From positions 1-64,000 of the forward strand of contig NZ_PNEO01000017.1 of assembly GCF_002870125.1 (NCBI RefSeq): a DNA stretch of 64,000 nt. Direction: 5' to 3'. Each line of letters opens with the position of its first letter. Positions within the stretch are counted from its first letter, which is position 1. Below are positions 34,343-44,680 of the stretch, piece after piece. The notes beneath the pieces are model-generated. The model worked only from the letters and a program-made list of their open reading frames with translations. It was not told the DNA's origin and made no database searches. The stretch is from Burkholderia sp. WAC0059 (GTDB lineage: Bacteria > Pseudomonadota > Gammaproteobacteria > Burkholderiales > Burkholderiaceae). Both the position numbers and the translations under genes were made by a program.

Positions 34343-35221
34343 CTACCGCTCTCGCGGCGAGGTCCGCGCCGGGTTGCCGCGTCCGCGCAGCACCTGGTAA
34401 GCCCAGAACACGTAGCCCGACAGCCCGTACAGCACGAACAGCCCAAACAGCATCAGCGGCGGATCGGAGGACACCAGCACGAAGGCCACCACGACGAGCA
34501 GGATCGCCGCGAACGGCACGCGATGGCGCACGTCGAGCGCCTTACCGCTGTAGAACGGCGCGTTCGACACCATCGTGACGCCCGCATAGATGGTCAGCAC
34601 GAACGCGACCCACGGCAGCCAGACCAGCCTGACGGGCACGCGGTTGTCGGTCGCGAGCCAGACGAAGCCCGAAATGAGCGCCGCCGCGGCCGGGCTCGGC
34701 AGCCCCTGGAAGAAACGCTTGTCCACGACGCCGATGTTCGTGTTGAAGCGCGCGAGCCGCAGCGCCGCGCCCGAGCAATAGACGAACGCCGCGAGCCAGC
34801 CCCAGCGGCCGAGGTCCTTGAGCACCCATTCGTACATCACGAGCGCGGGCGCGACGCCGAACGACACCATGTCGGAAAGGCTGTCGAACTGCTCGCCGAA
34901 CGCGCTCTGCGTATGCGTCATGCGCGCGACGCGGCCGTCCATGCCGTCGAGCACCATCGCGACGAAAATCGCGATCGCGGCAATCTCGAAGCGCACGTTC
35001 ATCGCCTGTACGACGGCGAAGAAGCCGCAGAAGAGCGCGGCGGTCGTGAACGCGTTGGGCAGCAGATAGATGCCGCGCCGCTTGAGAAACTGCTGGCGGA
35101 CCGCGCGGCGACTCGCGTCGACGGCCACCGCCTCCTGCACGACGGACTTGTTGCGCCGGAACGGCCGCGGCAGTTGAGCGCCGGCGGGACTACGGGGACG
35201 ACGCGATTTCAGGCCGGCCAT
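34343..35221 (-). CDS. pssA: CDP-diacylglycerol--serine O-phosphatidyltransferase
   Basis: A 292-residue membrane enzyme that makes phosphatidylserine from CDP-diacylglycerol and serine, the first step towards phosphatidylethanolamine. The CDP-alcohol phosphotransferase motif is complete: DGMDGRVAR, then G and the two downstream Asp in GEQFDSLSD. About eight transmembrane segments follow a basic N-terminal region of 45 residues. It is 21 bp after psd, the next enzyme in the pathway, and the two are surely co-transcribed. Confidence 0.95.
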   Translation of the reverse strand: MAGLKSRRPRSPAGAQLPRPFRRNKSVVQEAVAVDASRRAVRQQFLKRRGIYLLPNAFTTAALFCGFFAVVQAMNVRFEIAAIAIFVAMVLDGMDGRVARMTHTQSAFGEQFDSLSDMVSFGVAPALVMYEWVLKDLGRWGWLAAFVYCSGAALRLARFNTNIGVVDKRFFQGLPSPAAAALISGFVWLATDNRVPVRLVWLPWVAFVLTIYAGVTMVSNAPFYSGKALDVRHRVPFAAILLVVVAFVLVSSDPPLMLFGLFVLYGLSGYVFWAYQVLRGRGNPARTSPRER

Positions 35222-35242
35222 CGAAATACCTCCTGTACCGGG

Positions 35243-35881
35243 TTACAGCTCAGCGAGGATCGTCGACGATGCGGAGACCTTCTCTCCGATCGACACGCGC
35301 GGCCGGCTGCCAACGGGCAGATACACGTCGACGCGCGACCCGAAACGGATGAAGCCGTAGCGCTGCCCGCGCGAAAGCGGCTCGCCCGAGCGCACGTAGC
35401 AGAGGATGCGGCGCGCGACGAGCCCGGCGATCTGCACCGACGTGACCGTGGCGCCGCCCGTCGTCGTGATGACGAGCGCGTTGCGCTCGTTTTCGAGCGA
35501 GGCCTTCTCGAGCGACGCGTTCAGATAGGCGCCCGGAAAATACTCGACCTTCGAGACGACGCCGTCCACGGGCGAGCGCTGCGAGTGGACGTTGAACACG
35601 TTCATGAACACGCTGATCTTCAGCGCCTCGCGATCGGCATACGGATCCCTCGTCGTTTCCACCGCCACGATGCGGCCGTCGGCCGGGCAGAGCACCGCGT
35701 TGGCCTGCTGCGGAATGGGACGCGGCGGATCGCGGAAGAACTGCACGACGAAAATCAGGAGCAGCCAGAACGGCCAGGCAAGACCCAACCCCGCGACGGC
35801 ATGGATCAACAGCGCCACGACGGCCGCAATGGCGATGAACGGCCAGCCTTCGCGCGCGATGATCGGATGAGGGTAATTCAT
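35243..35881 (-). CDS. psd: phosphatidylserine decarboxylase proenzyme
   Basis: A 212-residue proenzyme of the short Psd type that decarboxylates phosphatidylserine to phosphatidylethanolamine. It self-cleaves at the Ser of the FGSRVDVYLP motif near residue 182 to create the pyruvoyl group. A hydrophobic segment near residues 14-45 anchors it to the membrane. NVFNVHSQRSPVDGVV is another conserved block. It starts 35 bp after the ilvC terminator, so it needs its own promoter, which I could not place with confidence. Confidence 0.95.
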   Translation of the reverse strand: MNYPHPIIAREGWPFIAIAAVVALLIHAVAGLGLAWPFWLLLIFVVQFFRDPPRPIPQQANAVLCPADGRIVAVETTRDPYADREALKISVFMNVFNVHSQRSPVDGVVSKVEYFPGAYLNASLEKASLENERNALVITTTGGATVTSVQIAGLVARRILCYVRSGEPLSRGQRYGFIRFGSRVDVYLPVGSRPRVSIGEKVSASSTILAEL

Positions 35882-35915
35882 GGTGATTTGGGTATTCTTG
35901 TAAAACCGTAGGATA

Positions 35916-35953
35916 GCAAAAGCCGCCCAGGGTTCATCACGCCTGGGCGGCTT
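35916..35953 (-). terminator. Rho-independent terminator after ilvC
   Basis: On the minus strand AAGCCGCCCAGG and CCTGGGCGGCTT form a perfect 12-bp stem with a 10-nt loop, followed by TTTGC. It separates the ilv genes from psd-pssA. Confidence 0.85.
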
Positions 35954-36027
35954 CTGTCATGCGACACGGCGCACCGAACGGCCCGCGGCGAACGCGGGCC
36001 AGGCGCCGTCGGCACGGTGTGCCGGCC

Positions 36028-37044
36028 TCAGTTCTTCGACTGGTCGACGAGCTTGTTCTTCGCGATCCACGGCATCATCGCGCGCAGCTTCGCGCCGACC
36101 TGTTCGATCTGGTGGTCGGCCGTCAGGCGGCGGCGCGATTGCAGCGTCGGCGCGCCCGCGCGGTTTTCGAGGATGAAGCTCTTCGCGTACTCGCCGGTCT
36201 GGATGTCCTTGAGGACTTCCTTCATCACTTTCTTCGTCTCTTCGGTGATGACGCGCGGACCCGTCACGTATTCGCCATATTCGGCGTTGTTCGAGATCGA
36301 GTAGTTCATGTTCGCGATGCCGCCTTCGTAGATCAGGTCGACAATCAGCTTCAGCTCGTGCAGGCACTCGAAGTACGCCATTTCCGGCGCATAGCCCGCT
36401 TCGACCAGCGTTTCGAACCCGGCCTTGATCAGGTCGACGGTGCCGCCGCACAGCACGGCCTGCTCGCCGAACAGGTCGGTCTCGGTTTCTTCGCGGAAGT
36501 TCGTCTCGATGATGCCGGCACGGCCACCGCCGTTGGCCGCCGCGTACGAGAGCGCGATGTCGCGCGCCGCGCCCGACTTGTCCTGCGCGACCGCGATCAG
36601 GTGGGGCACGCCGCCGCCCTGCGCGTAGGTGCTGCGCACTGTGTGGCCCGGCGCCTTCGGCGCGATCATGATGACGTCGAGATCGGCGCGCGGGATCACC
36701 TGGCCGTAGTGCACGTTGAAGCCGTGCGCGAACGCGAGCGCCGCGCCCTGCTTGATGTTGGCCTGCACTTCCTTCGCGTAGACCTCGGCGATCTGTTCGT
36801 CGGGCAGGAGCAGCATCACGACGTCGGCGCCCTTCACCGCTTCCGCGACTTCCTTGACCGTCAGACCGGCATTCTCGGCCTTGCTCCACGATGCGCCGCC
36901 GCGGCGCAGGCCGACGGTGACCTTCACGCCGCTTTCTTTCAGGTTCAGCGCGTGCGCGTGGCCCTGCGAACCGTAACCGATGATGGTGACCTGCTTGCCC
37001 TTGATGAGAGAGAGGTCGGCGTCCTTGTCATAGAAAACTTTCAT
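36028..37044 (-). CDS. ilvC: ketol-acid reductoisomerase (NADP+)
   Basis: A 338-residue class I enzyme that converts 2-acetolactate and 2-aceto-2-hydroxybutyrate to the dihydroxy acids of valine and isoleucine synthesis, using Mg2+ and NADPH. The Rossmann motif is IIGYGSQGHAHALNL. Metal-binding acids are in GTVDLIKAGFETLVEAGYAPEMAYFE. Length is typical of the short class. It follows ilvN by 92 bp, in which a terminator-like hairpin is found (37104-37127). Confidence 0.97.
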   Translation of the reverse strand: MKVFYDKDADLSLIKGKQVTIIGYGSQGHAHALNLKESGVKVTVGLRRGGASWSKAENAGLTVKEVAEAVKGADVVMLLLPDEQIAEVYAKEVQANIKQGAALAFAHGFNVHYGQVIPRADLDVIMIAPKAPGHTVRSTYAQGGGVPHLIAVAQDKSGAARDIALSYAAANGGGRAGIIETNFREETETDLFGEQAVLCGGTVDLIKAGFETLVEAGYAPEMAYFECLHELKLIVDLIYEGGIANMNYSISNNAEYGEYVTGPRVITEETKKVMKEVLKDIQTGEYAKSFILENRAGAPTLQSRRRLTADHQIEQVGAKLRAMMPWIAKNKLVDQSKN

Positions 37045-37103
37045 GTCTGTTCCCTGGCGAGATTCAAAAAAGGTTCAAAATTCGCTGCTGCACTTCGTAC
37101 GGC

Positions 37104-37127
37104 AAAACCGGGCGCTAGGCAGCCCGG
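37104..37127 (-). terminator. terminator-like hairpin between ilvN and ilvC
   Basis: On the minus strand CCGGGC pairs with GCCCGG across 8 nt and is followed by TTTTGCC. It lies 10-33 bp after the ilvN stop. With a 6-bp stem it is likely only partly effective, which would set a lower or separately regulated level of ilvC. Confidence 0.55.
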
Positions 37128-37136
37128 CGCCGGGCG

Positions 37137-37628
37137 TTACACTTTCAGGATGCGTTCGCCGCGCCCGATCCCCGAACTGCCCGTGCGGACGGTCTCGAGA
37201 ATGGCCGTGGCGTCGAGCGCCTCGATAAATGCGTCGAGCTTGTTGCTCGCCCCCGTCAGTTCGATCGTGTAGGTCTTTTCCGTGACGTCGATGATGCGGC
37301 CGCGGAAAATGTCCGCCATCCGCTTCATCTCCTCCCTTTCCTTGCCGACCGCCCTTACCTTGATGAGCATCAGCTCGCGCTCCGTGTGGGCGCCCTCGGT
37401 CAGGTCGACCACTTTGACCACCTCGATCAGGCGGTTCAGGTGCTTCGTGATCTGTTCGATCACTTCGTCGGAGCCGATGGTGACGATAGTCATGCGCGAG
37501 AGCGAATGGTCTTCGGTCGGCGCCACCGTCAAGGTTTCGATGTTGTAGCCGCGTGCCGAAAAGAGGCCGACCACGCGCGAGAGCGCGCCGGGCTCGTTTT
37601 CCAGCAGAACGGAAATGATGTGTCTCAT
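37137..37628 (-). CDS. ilvN: acetolactate synthase small (regulatory) subunit
   Basis: A 163-residue regulatory subunit of acetohydroxyacid synthase, of the IlvN/IlvH type. The N-terminal ACT domain is RHIISVLLENEPGALSRVVGL, followed by FSARGYNIETLTVAPTED. It binds valine for feedback inhibition and activates the large subunit. It is encoded 104 bp after the catalytic gene ilvI. Length equals that of E. coli IlvH. Confidence 0.96.
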   Translation of the reverse strand: MRHIISVLLENEPGALSRVVGLFSARGYNIETLTVAPTEDHSLSRMTIVTIGSDEVIEQITKHLNRLIEVVKVVDLTEGAHTERELMLIKVRAVGKEREEMKRMADIFRGRIIDVTEKTYTIELTGASNKLDAFIEALDATAILETVRTGSSGIGRGERILKV

Positions 37629-37732
37629 GGTGTTTCCCGCAGATTTATCCAGATAGGGTCGTGGCGACGGACCGCCCCGCGCCGGCTACGCCCTTCGTGA
37701 GGACGCGCGCCGCGAAGCCGTCCGGCCGCCGC

Positions 37733-39507
<1,775 letters not shown>

Positions 39508-39508
<1 letters not shown>

Positions 39509-39609
39509 CACTCACCTTTCGAATTTTCGGCAAAAAATTGATCGGGTGCTCTCTGCCGGACTTGTGGCCCGGGTTCAAGCGGCGCGTCCAGTTGACAGGC
39601 GAGCTTCAT
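39508..39609 (-). CDS. candidate upstream ORF coupled to ilvI (33 residues)
   Basis: A 33-residue frame beginning MKLACQLDAPLEPGPQV and ending ENSKGE. Its TGA overlaps the ilvI ATG as TGATG. GAGG lies 8 nt before its ATG, and a good promoter lies 47-75 bp upstream of it, so the whole frame is inside the ilvI leader. It has three Leu in the first 11 codons. It might couple or attenuate ilvI translation. It could also be chance, as the composition is otherwise unremarkable. Confidence 0.4.
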
Positions 39610-39850
39610 GGGCTGCGCCTCAATCGAGACAGGTCACTTATGTTGCGAACCCGTGACGATAGTCGCTTGCGCTCGCCGGGTCAAGTAAATATTGCCCCAT
39701 CGCTCCTTTTCTGGGCACGGGCGGAAAAAATACACGAGGGACGCTCCGGCCCGATTCGTTCCCTGGCTGGACCCAAAATTTGTTAGCATCCGCGAGTTTT
39801 ACGACACTTTTCAAACGATTACGCGCACTGGCTGCGCCGACCCGCAACGG
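39510..39850 (-). other. ilvI leader and divergent ilvI / sigma-factor intergenic region
   Basis: The 341 bp between the divergent ilvI and ECF sigma genes contain the ilvI promoter (39656-39684) and the 33-codon upstream ORF. The right half (39690-39850), upstream of the sigma gene, is A+T richer, with runs such as AAAAAA at 39725-39730. I found no clear sigma-70 or ECF promoter there. Confidence 0.5.
39656..39684 (-). promoter_or_regulatory. sigma-70-type promoter for the ilvI leader
   Basis: On the minus strand TTGACC (39679-39684) and TATCGT (39656-39661) are separated by 17 bp. Transcription would start near 39649, about 40 nt before the upstream ORF and 140 nt before ilvI. Confidence 0.62.
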
Positions 39851-40414
39851 ATGGCTTCAGACAAGGAACTCGCCGATTTTCTGGCGGGCGTCGAAAGACG
39901 CGCGTTCAAGCAGACGGTCTACGCCGTACGGGACGACGACGCTTCGCTCGACATCGTGCAGGACGCGATGATCAAGCTGGCGGAAAAATACGGGGACCGC
40001 CCCGCCGCCGAGCTGCCGCTGCTGTTCCAGCGCATCCTCCAGAACGCGACGCACGACTATTTCCGCCGGCAAAAGGTGCGCAACACCTGGGTCAGCCTGT
40101 TCTCGTCGCTCGGCAATACCGACGACGACGAATTCGACCCCCTCGAGACGCTCAGCGCCGAAGCGGGCGGGGCCGGCGTGGAAAGCGGCGAGGAACAGCT
40201 CGAACGCGAACAGATCCTCCAGCTCATCGACGACGAGATCCGGAAATTGCCGGCGCGTCAACGAGAGGCGTTTCTGATGCGTTACTGGGAAGACATGGAT
40301 GTCGCCGAGACTGCCGCCGCGATGGGCTGCTCCGAAGGCAGCGTGAAAACGCACTGCTCGAGAGCCACCCATACGCTGGCCCAAGCGCTCAAGGCCAAAG
40401 GAATCACGCTATGA
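39851..40414 (+). CDS. RNA polymerase sigma factor, ECF (sigma-70 family)
   Basis: A 187-residue extracytoplasmic-function sigma factor. Region 2 spans about residues 15-85 (DIVQDAMIKLAEKY), and region 4 spans about 125-180 (LPARQREAFLMRYWEDMDVAETAAAMGCSEG reads through its helix-turn-helix). The acidic linker between them (TDDDEFDPLETLSAE) is long. The following gene overlaps its stop codon as ATGA and encodes a one-helix membrane protein, the usual place for an anti-sigma factor. The regulon cannot be predicted. Confidence 0.92.
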   Translation: MASDKELADFLAGVERRAFKQTVYAVRDDDASLDIVQDAMIKLAEKYGDRPAAELPLLFQRILQNATHDYFRRQKVRNTWVSLFSSLGNTDDDEFDPLETLSAEAGGAGVESGEEQLEREQILQLIDDEIRKLPARQREAFLMRYWEDMDVAETAAAMGCSEGSVKTHCSRATHTLAQALKAKGITL

Positions 40415-40836
40415 GCTCCGCTCTCGAAACCAAAGAACTCGAGTTTGCGCGGGAGCTGCGCCGTGCGCTCGACGAGAACGCCGCCCGCATCGCTCCCGCA
40501 GCCGCTGCCCGCCTCGCCGCCGCGCGCCAGGTCGCGCTGACGCGCAAGAAAACCGCACCGGAAAGCGTGCGCGTCGCCGCGCCCGTTTTCGTCATGGCCG
40601 GCGTCCCGGCGGGCCTGCCGGCGCAACTGCCACGCCGCCGGTCGCCGCTCGCGCGCTTCGTGCTGGCGTGGCCGCTCGTCGCCCTCGTCGCGGGCATTTT
40701 CTTTATCGCCTATTGGGAAAACCAGCAACGCGCCGCGGAACTCGCCGATATCGACGCCGCCATGCTGAGCGACGACCTGCCGCTCACCGCGTATCTCGAC
40801 CACGGTTTCAACGCGTACCTGTCGCGCACGCACTGA
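40411..40836 (+). CDS. DUF3619 family membrane protein (possible anti-sigma factor)
   Basis: A 141-residue protein with a cytoplasmic N-terminal half (about residues 1-80), one transmembrane helix (about 85-107, LAWPLVALVAGIFFIAYW) and a short acidic periplasmic end. DUF3619 proteins regularly follow an ECF sigma gene in beta-proteobacteria. The overlap (ATGA) with the sigma gene and the one-helix topology fit an anti-sigma role. No zinc-binding HxxxCxxC motif is visible, so this is inference. Confidence 0.88.
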   Translation: MSSALETKELEFARELRRALDENAARIAPAAAARLAAARQVALTRKKTAPESVRVAAPVFVMAGVPAGLPAQLPRRRSPLARFVLAWPLVALVAGIFFIAYWENQQRAAELADIDAAMLSDDLPLTAYLDHGFNAYLSRTH

Positions 40837-40852
40837 CCGGGAGACCTGCCGG

Positions 40853-41587
40853 GTGAATTACAAGCGAGGGCTCGCCGTGGTCGTGGGATGCGTGACTGCC
40901 GCGCTCGTCTCGTTTGCGGCCACCTATCCGCGCTTCCATCCCGCCGCGCCGGCGGGCGTCGTCGCACCCACGCCGGCCGCCTCCGACGCGTCCGCCGGCA
41001 AGACCGCCACGCCGTCGGAACCGTCGCTCGTGGCCGGCCTGAATCCGCTGCGGCACAACGGTAGTCCGCTCGCCTGGGCGCGCCTGACCGACGCCCAGCG
41101 CGCGGCGCTCGCGCCGTTCGCCGGCCAGTGGGACCGATTCAGCGAGGCTCGCCGGCGCAAATGGCTGAGGATCGCGGCGCGTTACCCGAGGATGTCGCCC
41201 GATGCGCAAAAGCGGCTCCACGATCGCATGAACGAGTGGGTCCGCATGACGCCCGATCAGCGGCGCATCGCGCGGGAGAACTATCAGGCCTCGAAGTCGC
41301 TGCCGCCGCAGGCGCGCCAGAAGGCGTGGAAGGCCTACCAGCAGTTGCCCGAGGACCAGAAGGAACGACTCGCCGCCAGCGAGCGCCGGCGCCGGACCGT
41401 CGTCAGCGCGCCGCCGACGGGCAAGCCCGAGATTCGCGACATCGAGCGCCTCGTCGACGGACGCGAGCACCGCGCCGGGCACGCGCCCGTCGCCCTTTCG
41501 CCTGCCACGGCGAGCGTTCCGGCGTCGGGCGTCGCCCCCGCTGCGCCGTTGCCGCCGGCCACGCCGACCGGCGCCCGTCCGGGCTGA
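40853..41587 (+). CDS. DUF3106 domain-containing exported protein
   Basis: A 244-residue protein starting at GTG 40853. Residues 1-24 are a signal peptide or N-terminal anchor. The central part (about residues 70-165) is the DUF3106 domain, made of repeats like LTDAQRAALAPFAGQWDRFS and RMTPDQRRIARENYQASKSL, a basic helical region. Ala/Pro-rich linkers flank it. It is 16 bp after the DUF3619 gene and belongs to the sigma-factor cluster. The function is unknown; a periplasmic stress role would suit the setting. Confidence 0.87.
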   Translation: MNYKRGLAVVVGCVTAALVSFAATYPRFHPAAPAGVVAPTPAASDASAGKTATPSEPSLVAGLNPLRHNGSPLAWARLTDAQRAALAPFAGQWDRFSEARRRKWLRIAARYPRMSPDAQKRLHDRMNEWVRMTPDQRRIARENYQASKSLPPQARQKAWKAYQQLPEDQKERLAASERRRRTVVSAPPTGKPEIRDIERLVDGREHRAGHAPVALSPATASVPASGVAPAAPLPPATPTGARPG

Positions 41588-41652
41588 GCCAGCTCCCGGG
41601 CGCCCGCGGACCATCGTCATCGTTGGACGACGCCGACACGCCCGGAACCGCC

Positions 41653-42171
41653 GTGCCAGACCGTCGGCCTTCCGCCCCCGTCCACCGTTCCGAACCGGCA
41701 AGCCTCCGGCGCCGGCTTGCCGCGCTCGCCTACGAGACCGTGCTGCTATGCGGCGTCGTCTTCATCGCAGGTCTCGCCTTCAGCCTGCTGGCGCACCCGC
41801 ACAACGGGTTCGTCCATCGCCGGCTCATGTCGGTCTGGCTTGCCCTCGTGATCGGGCTCTATTTCGTCGGCTTCTGGCATCACGGCGGCCAGACGCTGCC
41901 GATGAAAACGTGGCGGCTGCGCGTGGCCGGCCCGGACGATGCCTCCCCATCGACCGGCCGCGCGACGCTGCGCTACCTGGCCGCCTGGCTGTGGTTCCTG
42001 CCCCCGCTCGCGCTGCACCCGCTGCTGCGCCTGCCGCTGCCGGCCACGCTCGCGCTCGAAGCCGTCTGGATCGCACTCTGGGCCGCCGCCGCGCGCCTTG
42101 ACCGCGACCGGCAATTCCCGCACGACCGGCTTGCGGGCACGCGAATCGTCGTCGTGCCACACTTGCGCTAA
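41653..42171 (+). CDS. RDD family membrane protein
   Basis: A protein of about 172 residues of the RDD family. The Arg in LRRRLAALAYETVLL and the Asp-rich end HDRLAGTRIVVVP correspond to the family's conserved Arg and Asp positions. Four hydrophobic segments are seen, and GQTLPMKTWRLRVAG is the typical central loop. The start is uncertain: GTG at 41653 is chosen, with TTG at 41623 as the alternative; neither has a strong ribosome binding site. It is the last gene of the ECF sigma cluster. Confidence 0.82.
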   Translation: MPDRRPSAPVHRSEPASLRRRLAALAYETVLLCGVVFIAGLAFSLLAHPHNGFVHRRLMSVWLALVIGLYFVGFWHHGGQTLPMKTWRLRVAGPDDASPSTGRATLRYLAAWLWFLPPLALHPLLRLPLPATLALEAVWIALWAAAARLDRDRQFPHDRLAGTRIVVVPHLR

Positions 42172-42239
42172 AGCGAGCGGCCCGACCGCGCCCGACTCTC
42201 GCAACACCCCCGACAGTGTGGCAATCACACAACGCCGGC

Positions 42240-42257
42240 CTGTCATACCGACGTCAC
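42240..42257 (+). promoter_or_regulatory. PHO-box-like site 1 upstream of plcP
   Basis: CTGTCAT, ACCG, ACGTCAC: two 7-bp units with an 11-bp repeat distance. The known PhoB site is two CTGTCAT-type units separated by 4 bp. The first unit is a perfect match; the second matches 5 of 7 (GTCAC core). It lies 166 bp before the plcP ATG. Confidence 0.6.
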
Positions 42258-42360
42258 ATCGACCTCGCTCAAAGTCGGCTCCGGCCGGCAACCCGCGCCG
42301 CACCAGGGCCTGCCGGCGCAGGCTCGCGATCCGAAACGCCGTAACAAGAACTTCTCGTGA

Positions 42361-42378
42361 CTGTCATGGCTCCGTCAC
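42361..42378 (+). promoter_or_regulatory. PHO-box-like site 2 upstream of plcP
   Basis: CTGTCAT, GGCT, CCGTCAC: a perfect first unit and a 6-of-7 second unit (counting the T/C variation at the last base), again in 11-bp phase. It ends 44 bp before ATG 42423, a natural promoter position. It also argues that earlier in-frame starts (GTG 42357, ATG 42366) are not used. Confidence 0.65.
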
Positions 42379-42422
42379 GCCCGAATGGCGGAATGCGCCT
42401 ATCGCAACCTGCCGCGCGAGCC

Positions 42423-43367
42423 ATGGCACCCAAAACGTCCGTGACCTCATTCTTCCGACAGACGACTGGCCAGGACACCGACCCCGTCGCGTTCCACCCG
42501 AGTCCGCCGGCCGGTTCACCGCCTTCTCCGCCTTTCGTGCAACAGGACCCGTCCCCCCCCGCCCAGGACGACGATCACCCCACCCCGAATCGCTACCGCA
42601 CCATCTGGCTGTCCGACATCCATCTGGGTTCGGGCGGTTGCCAGGCCAACTACCTGCTCGACTTCCTCCGCCACAACGAATCCGAGTACCTCTACCTCGT
42701 CGGCGACATCATCGACGGCTGGCAGTTGAGGAAAGGCTGGTACTGGCCGCAGGCCCACAACGACGTCGTGCAGAAAATTCTGCGCAAGGCGCGCAAGGGC
42801 ACCCAGGTCGTCTACATTCCGGGCAATCACGACGAGGTCGTGCGCCAGTTCTGCAACCTCGCGTTCGGCGACATCCACGTGCGCGAGGAGGCGTTCCACA
42901 CGACGCTGACGGGCAAGCGCCTGTGGGTCGTGCACGGCGACCTGTTCGACGGCGTGATCCAGCATGCCAAGTGGCTCGCCTACCTCGGCGACTCCGCCTA
43001 CACGCTGATCCTGCTGCTCAACCGCTGGTTCAACCGCATCCGCAGCCGGCTCGGCTTCCAGTACTGGTCGCTCTCGCAGTACCTCAAGCATCAGGTCAAG
43101 AACGCCGTGAACTTCATCTCGTCGTTCGAGCGGGTCATGACCGACGAGGCGCGCCGCCGCGGCTGCGACGGCGTGGTCTGCGGGCACATCCACAAGGCCG
43201 AGATCCGCGACATCGACGGGCTGCTCTACTGCAACGACGGCGACTGGGTCGAAAGCCTCTCGGCGCTCGTCGAAACCTTCGAGGGCGAGCTGCGCATCGT
43301 CTACTGGACCGTCATGCAGTCGCCGGCGGAGAGCGCGAAGCGCGGCAAGACGAAGGTCAATGCCTAG
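42423..43367 (+). CDS. plcP: PlcP-type metallophosphoesterase (often annotated UDP-2,3-diacylglucosamine diphosphatase)
   Basis: A 314-residue calcineurin-like phosphoesterase. Metal ligands: D65 and H67 (WLSDIHLGS), D95 (VGDIIDGW), N135 and H136 (PGNHDE), H171 (VHGDLFD), H255 and H257 (GHIHKAE). True LpxH has GNRDF where this has GNHDE. The pattern, with WYWPQAHNDVVQKIL, matches PlcP, a phospholipase C that releases diacylglycerol from membrane phospholipids in Sinorhizobium and marine bacteria under phosphate limitation. The N-terminal 55 residues are Pro-rich and variable. The start at 42423 is chosen because a PHO-box-like site lies just upstream. A glycosyltransferase gene and dgkA follow. 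Confidence 0.82.
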   Translation: MAPKTSVTSFFRQTTGQDTDPVAFHPSPPAGSPPSPPFVQQDPSPPAQDDDHPTPNRYRTIWLSDIHLGSGGCQANYLLDFLRHNESEYLYLVGDIIDGWQLRKGWYWPQAHNDVVQKILRKARKGTQVVYIPGNHDEVVRQFCNLAFGDIHVREEAFHTTLTGKRLWVVHGDLFDGVIQHAKWLAYLGDSAYTLILLLNRWFNRIRSRLGFQYWSLSQYLKHQVKNAVNFISSFERVMTDEARRRGCDGVVCGHIHKAEIRDIDGLLYCNDGDWVESLSALVETFEGELRIVYWTVMQSPAESAKRGKTKVNA

Positions 43368-43474
43368 CCGAACGACAGTCGCTCCGCCGGCGCCCGTTTC
43401 GCGCGCCGATGCCATCGACGCTTGACCGCCGATTAATTAATCAATCAACTGACCGATCAGAGGACCGACGCGCA

Positions 43475-44506
43475 ATGAAAGTAATGATCGTGACCGATGC
43501 ATGGGAGCCGCAGGTCAACGGCGTGGTACGCACCCTCAAGAGCACGATCCGCGAACTGACCGCGCTCGGCCATCAGGTGGATCTGCTCACGCCGCTCGAA
43601 TTCCGCACCATACCGTGCCCGACCTACCCGGAAATCCGTCTGTCGCTGTTGCCGAAACGGCATCTGCGCGAGCGCATCGACAAATTCGCGCCCGACGCGC
43701 TGCACATCGCGACCGAAGGGCCGCTCGGTCTCGCCGCGCGCGCCTATGCGATCGAGCACAAGCTGCCGTTCACGACGGCCTACCACACGCGCTTTCCCGA
43801 GTACGTGCAGGCACGCTTCGGCATCCCGCTCTCGGCCACCTACCGCTTCCTGCACTGGTTCCACAAGCGCTCGCTCGCGGTGATGGCGCCCACGCCCGTC
43901 GTGAAGCACGATCTCGAACAGTTCGGCTTCACCAACGTCGTGCTGTGGACGCGCGGCGTCGATCTCGACATCTTTCATCCGATGGAATCGAAGGTGCTCA
44001 ACACGGCGCGGCCGATCTTCCTCTACGTGGGACGCGTCGCTGTGGAGAAGAACGTCGAGGCGTTCCTGAAGCTCGACCTGCCCGGCTCGAAGTGGGTGGC
44101 CGGCGAAGGCCCCGCGCTCGCCGAGCTGAAGTCGCGCTATCCCCAGGCCAACTACCTGGGCGTGCTGAACCAGGCCGAGCTCGCGAAGGTCTACGCGGCC
44201 GCCGACGTGTTCGTGTTCCCGAGCCGCACCGACACCTTCGGGCTCGTGCTGCTCGAGGCGCTGGCCTGCGGCACGCCGGTCGCCGCCTACCCGGTGACGG
44301 GGCCCATCGACGTGCTCGGCACGGGCACCGCCGGCGCGATGAACGAGGATCTGCAGGAGGCCTGCCTCGAAGCGCTGAAGATCGACCGCGCGACCGCACG
44401 CGCCTGGGCCGAGCGCTTCTCGTGGCGCGCCGCGTCCGAGCAGTTCGTCTCGCATCTGAAACCGCGCCCGCGTCCGGCGATGCAGGAATCGGGCGCCACG
44501 GCCTGA
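43475..44506 (+). CDS. GT4-family glycosyltransferase (Agt-like, probable diacylglycerol glycosyltransferase)
   Basis: A 343-residue GT-B glycosyltransferase of family GT4. The N-terminal domain starts MKVMIVTDAWEPQVNGVVRT, and the C-terminal domain holds the donor-binding stretch PSRTDTFGLVLLEALACGTP with the conserved acid and Glu. Agt enzymes that glycosylate diacylglycerol under phosphate starvation have this same opening and are encoded beside plcP. It is 107 bp after plcP on the same strand. Mannosyltransferases of the GT4 family are also similar, so the acceptor is inferred from context. Confidence 0.85.
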   Translation: MKVMIVTDAWEPQVNGVVRTLKSTIRELTALGHQVDLLTPLEFRTIPCPTYPEIRLSLLPKRHLRERIDKFAPDALHIATEGPLGLAARAYAIEHKLPFTTAYHTRFPEYVQARFGIPLSATYRFLHWFHKRSLAVMAPTPVVKHDLEQFGFTNVVLWTRGVDLDIFHPMESKVLNTARPIFLYVGRVAVEKNVEAFLKLDLPGSKWVAGEGPALAELKSRYPQANYLGVLNQAELAKVYAAADVFVFPSRTDTFGLVLLEALACGTPVAAYPVTGPIDVLGTGTAGAMNEDLQEACLEALKIDRATARAWAERFSWRAASEQFVSHLKPRPRPAMQESGATA

Positions 44507-44680
44507 GCCCTCTACCCCCTCGCCGATTTTCCGCAGGCTCCGATGACACAGCCCTCGACGGCGCGCCGCGCCGACGGCGACGCGGCGCGCGACGAAGCGG
44601 TTCTATCGCGCCCGGGTGACACCTCCGGTTCATCCGTCCCCGCCGCGTGCGATACTGTGCGCTCAACGCGCACCGCCGCC

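Noticed and set aside
39638..39847. A short minus-strand frame starting MGQYLLDPASAS upstream of ilvI, considered as a leader peptide.
   Set aside because: Its start lies upstream of the ilvI promoter, and its coding region contains the -35 and -10 elements, so it would not be on the leader transcript.
42423..43367. Calling the metallophosphoesterase LpxH of lipid A synthesis.
   Set aside because: The metal motif is GNHDE rather than the GNRDF of LpxH, and the neighbours are a glycosyltransferase and dgkA with PHO-box-like sites upstream; PlcP is the better fit.
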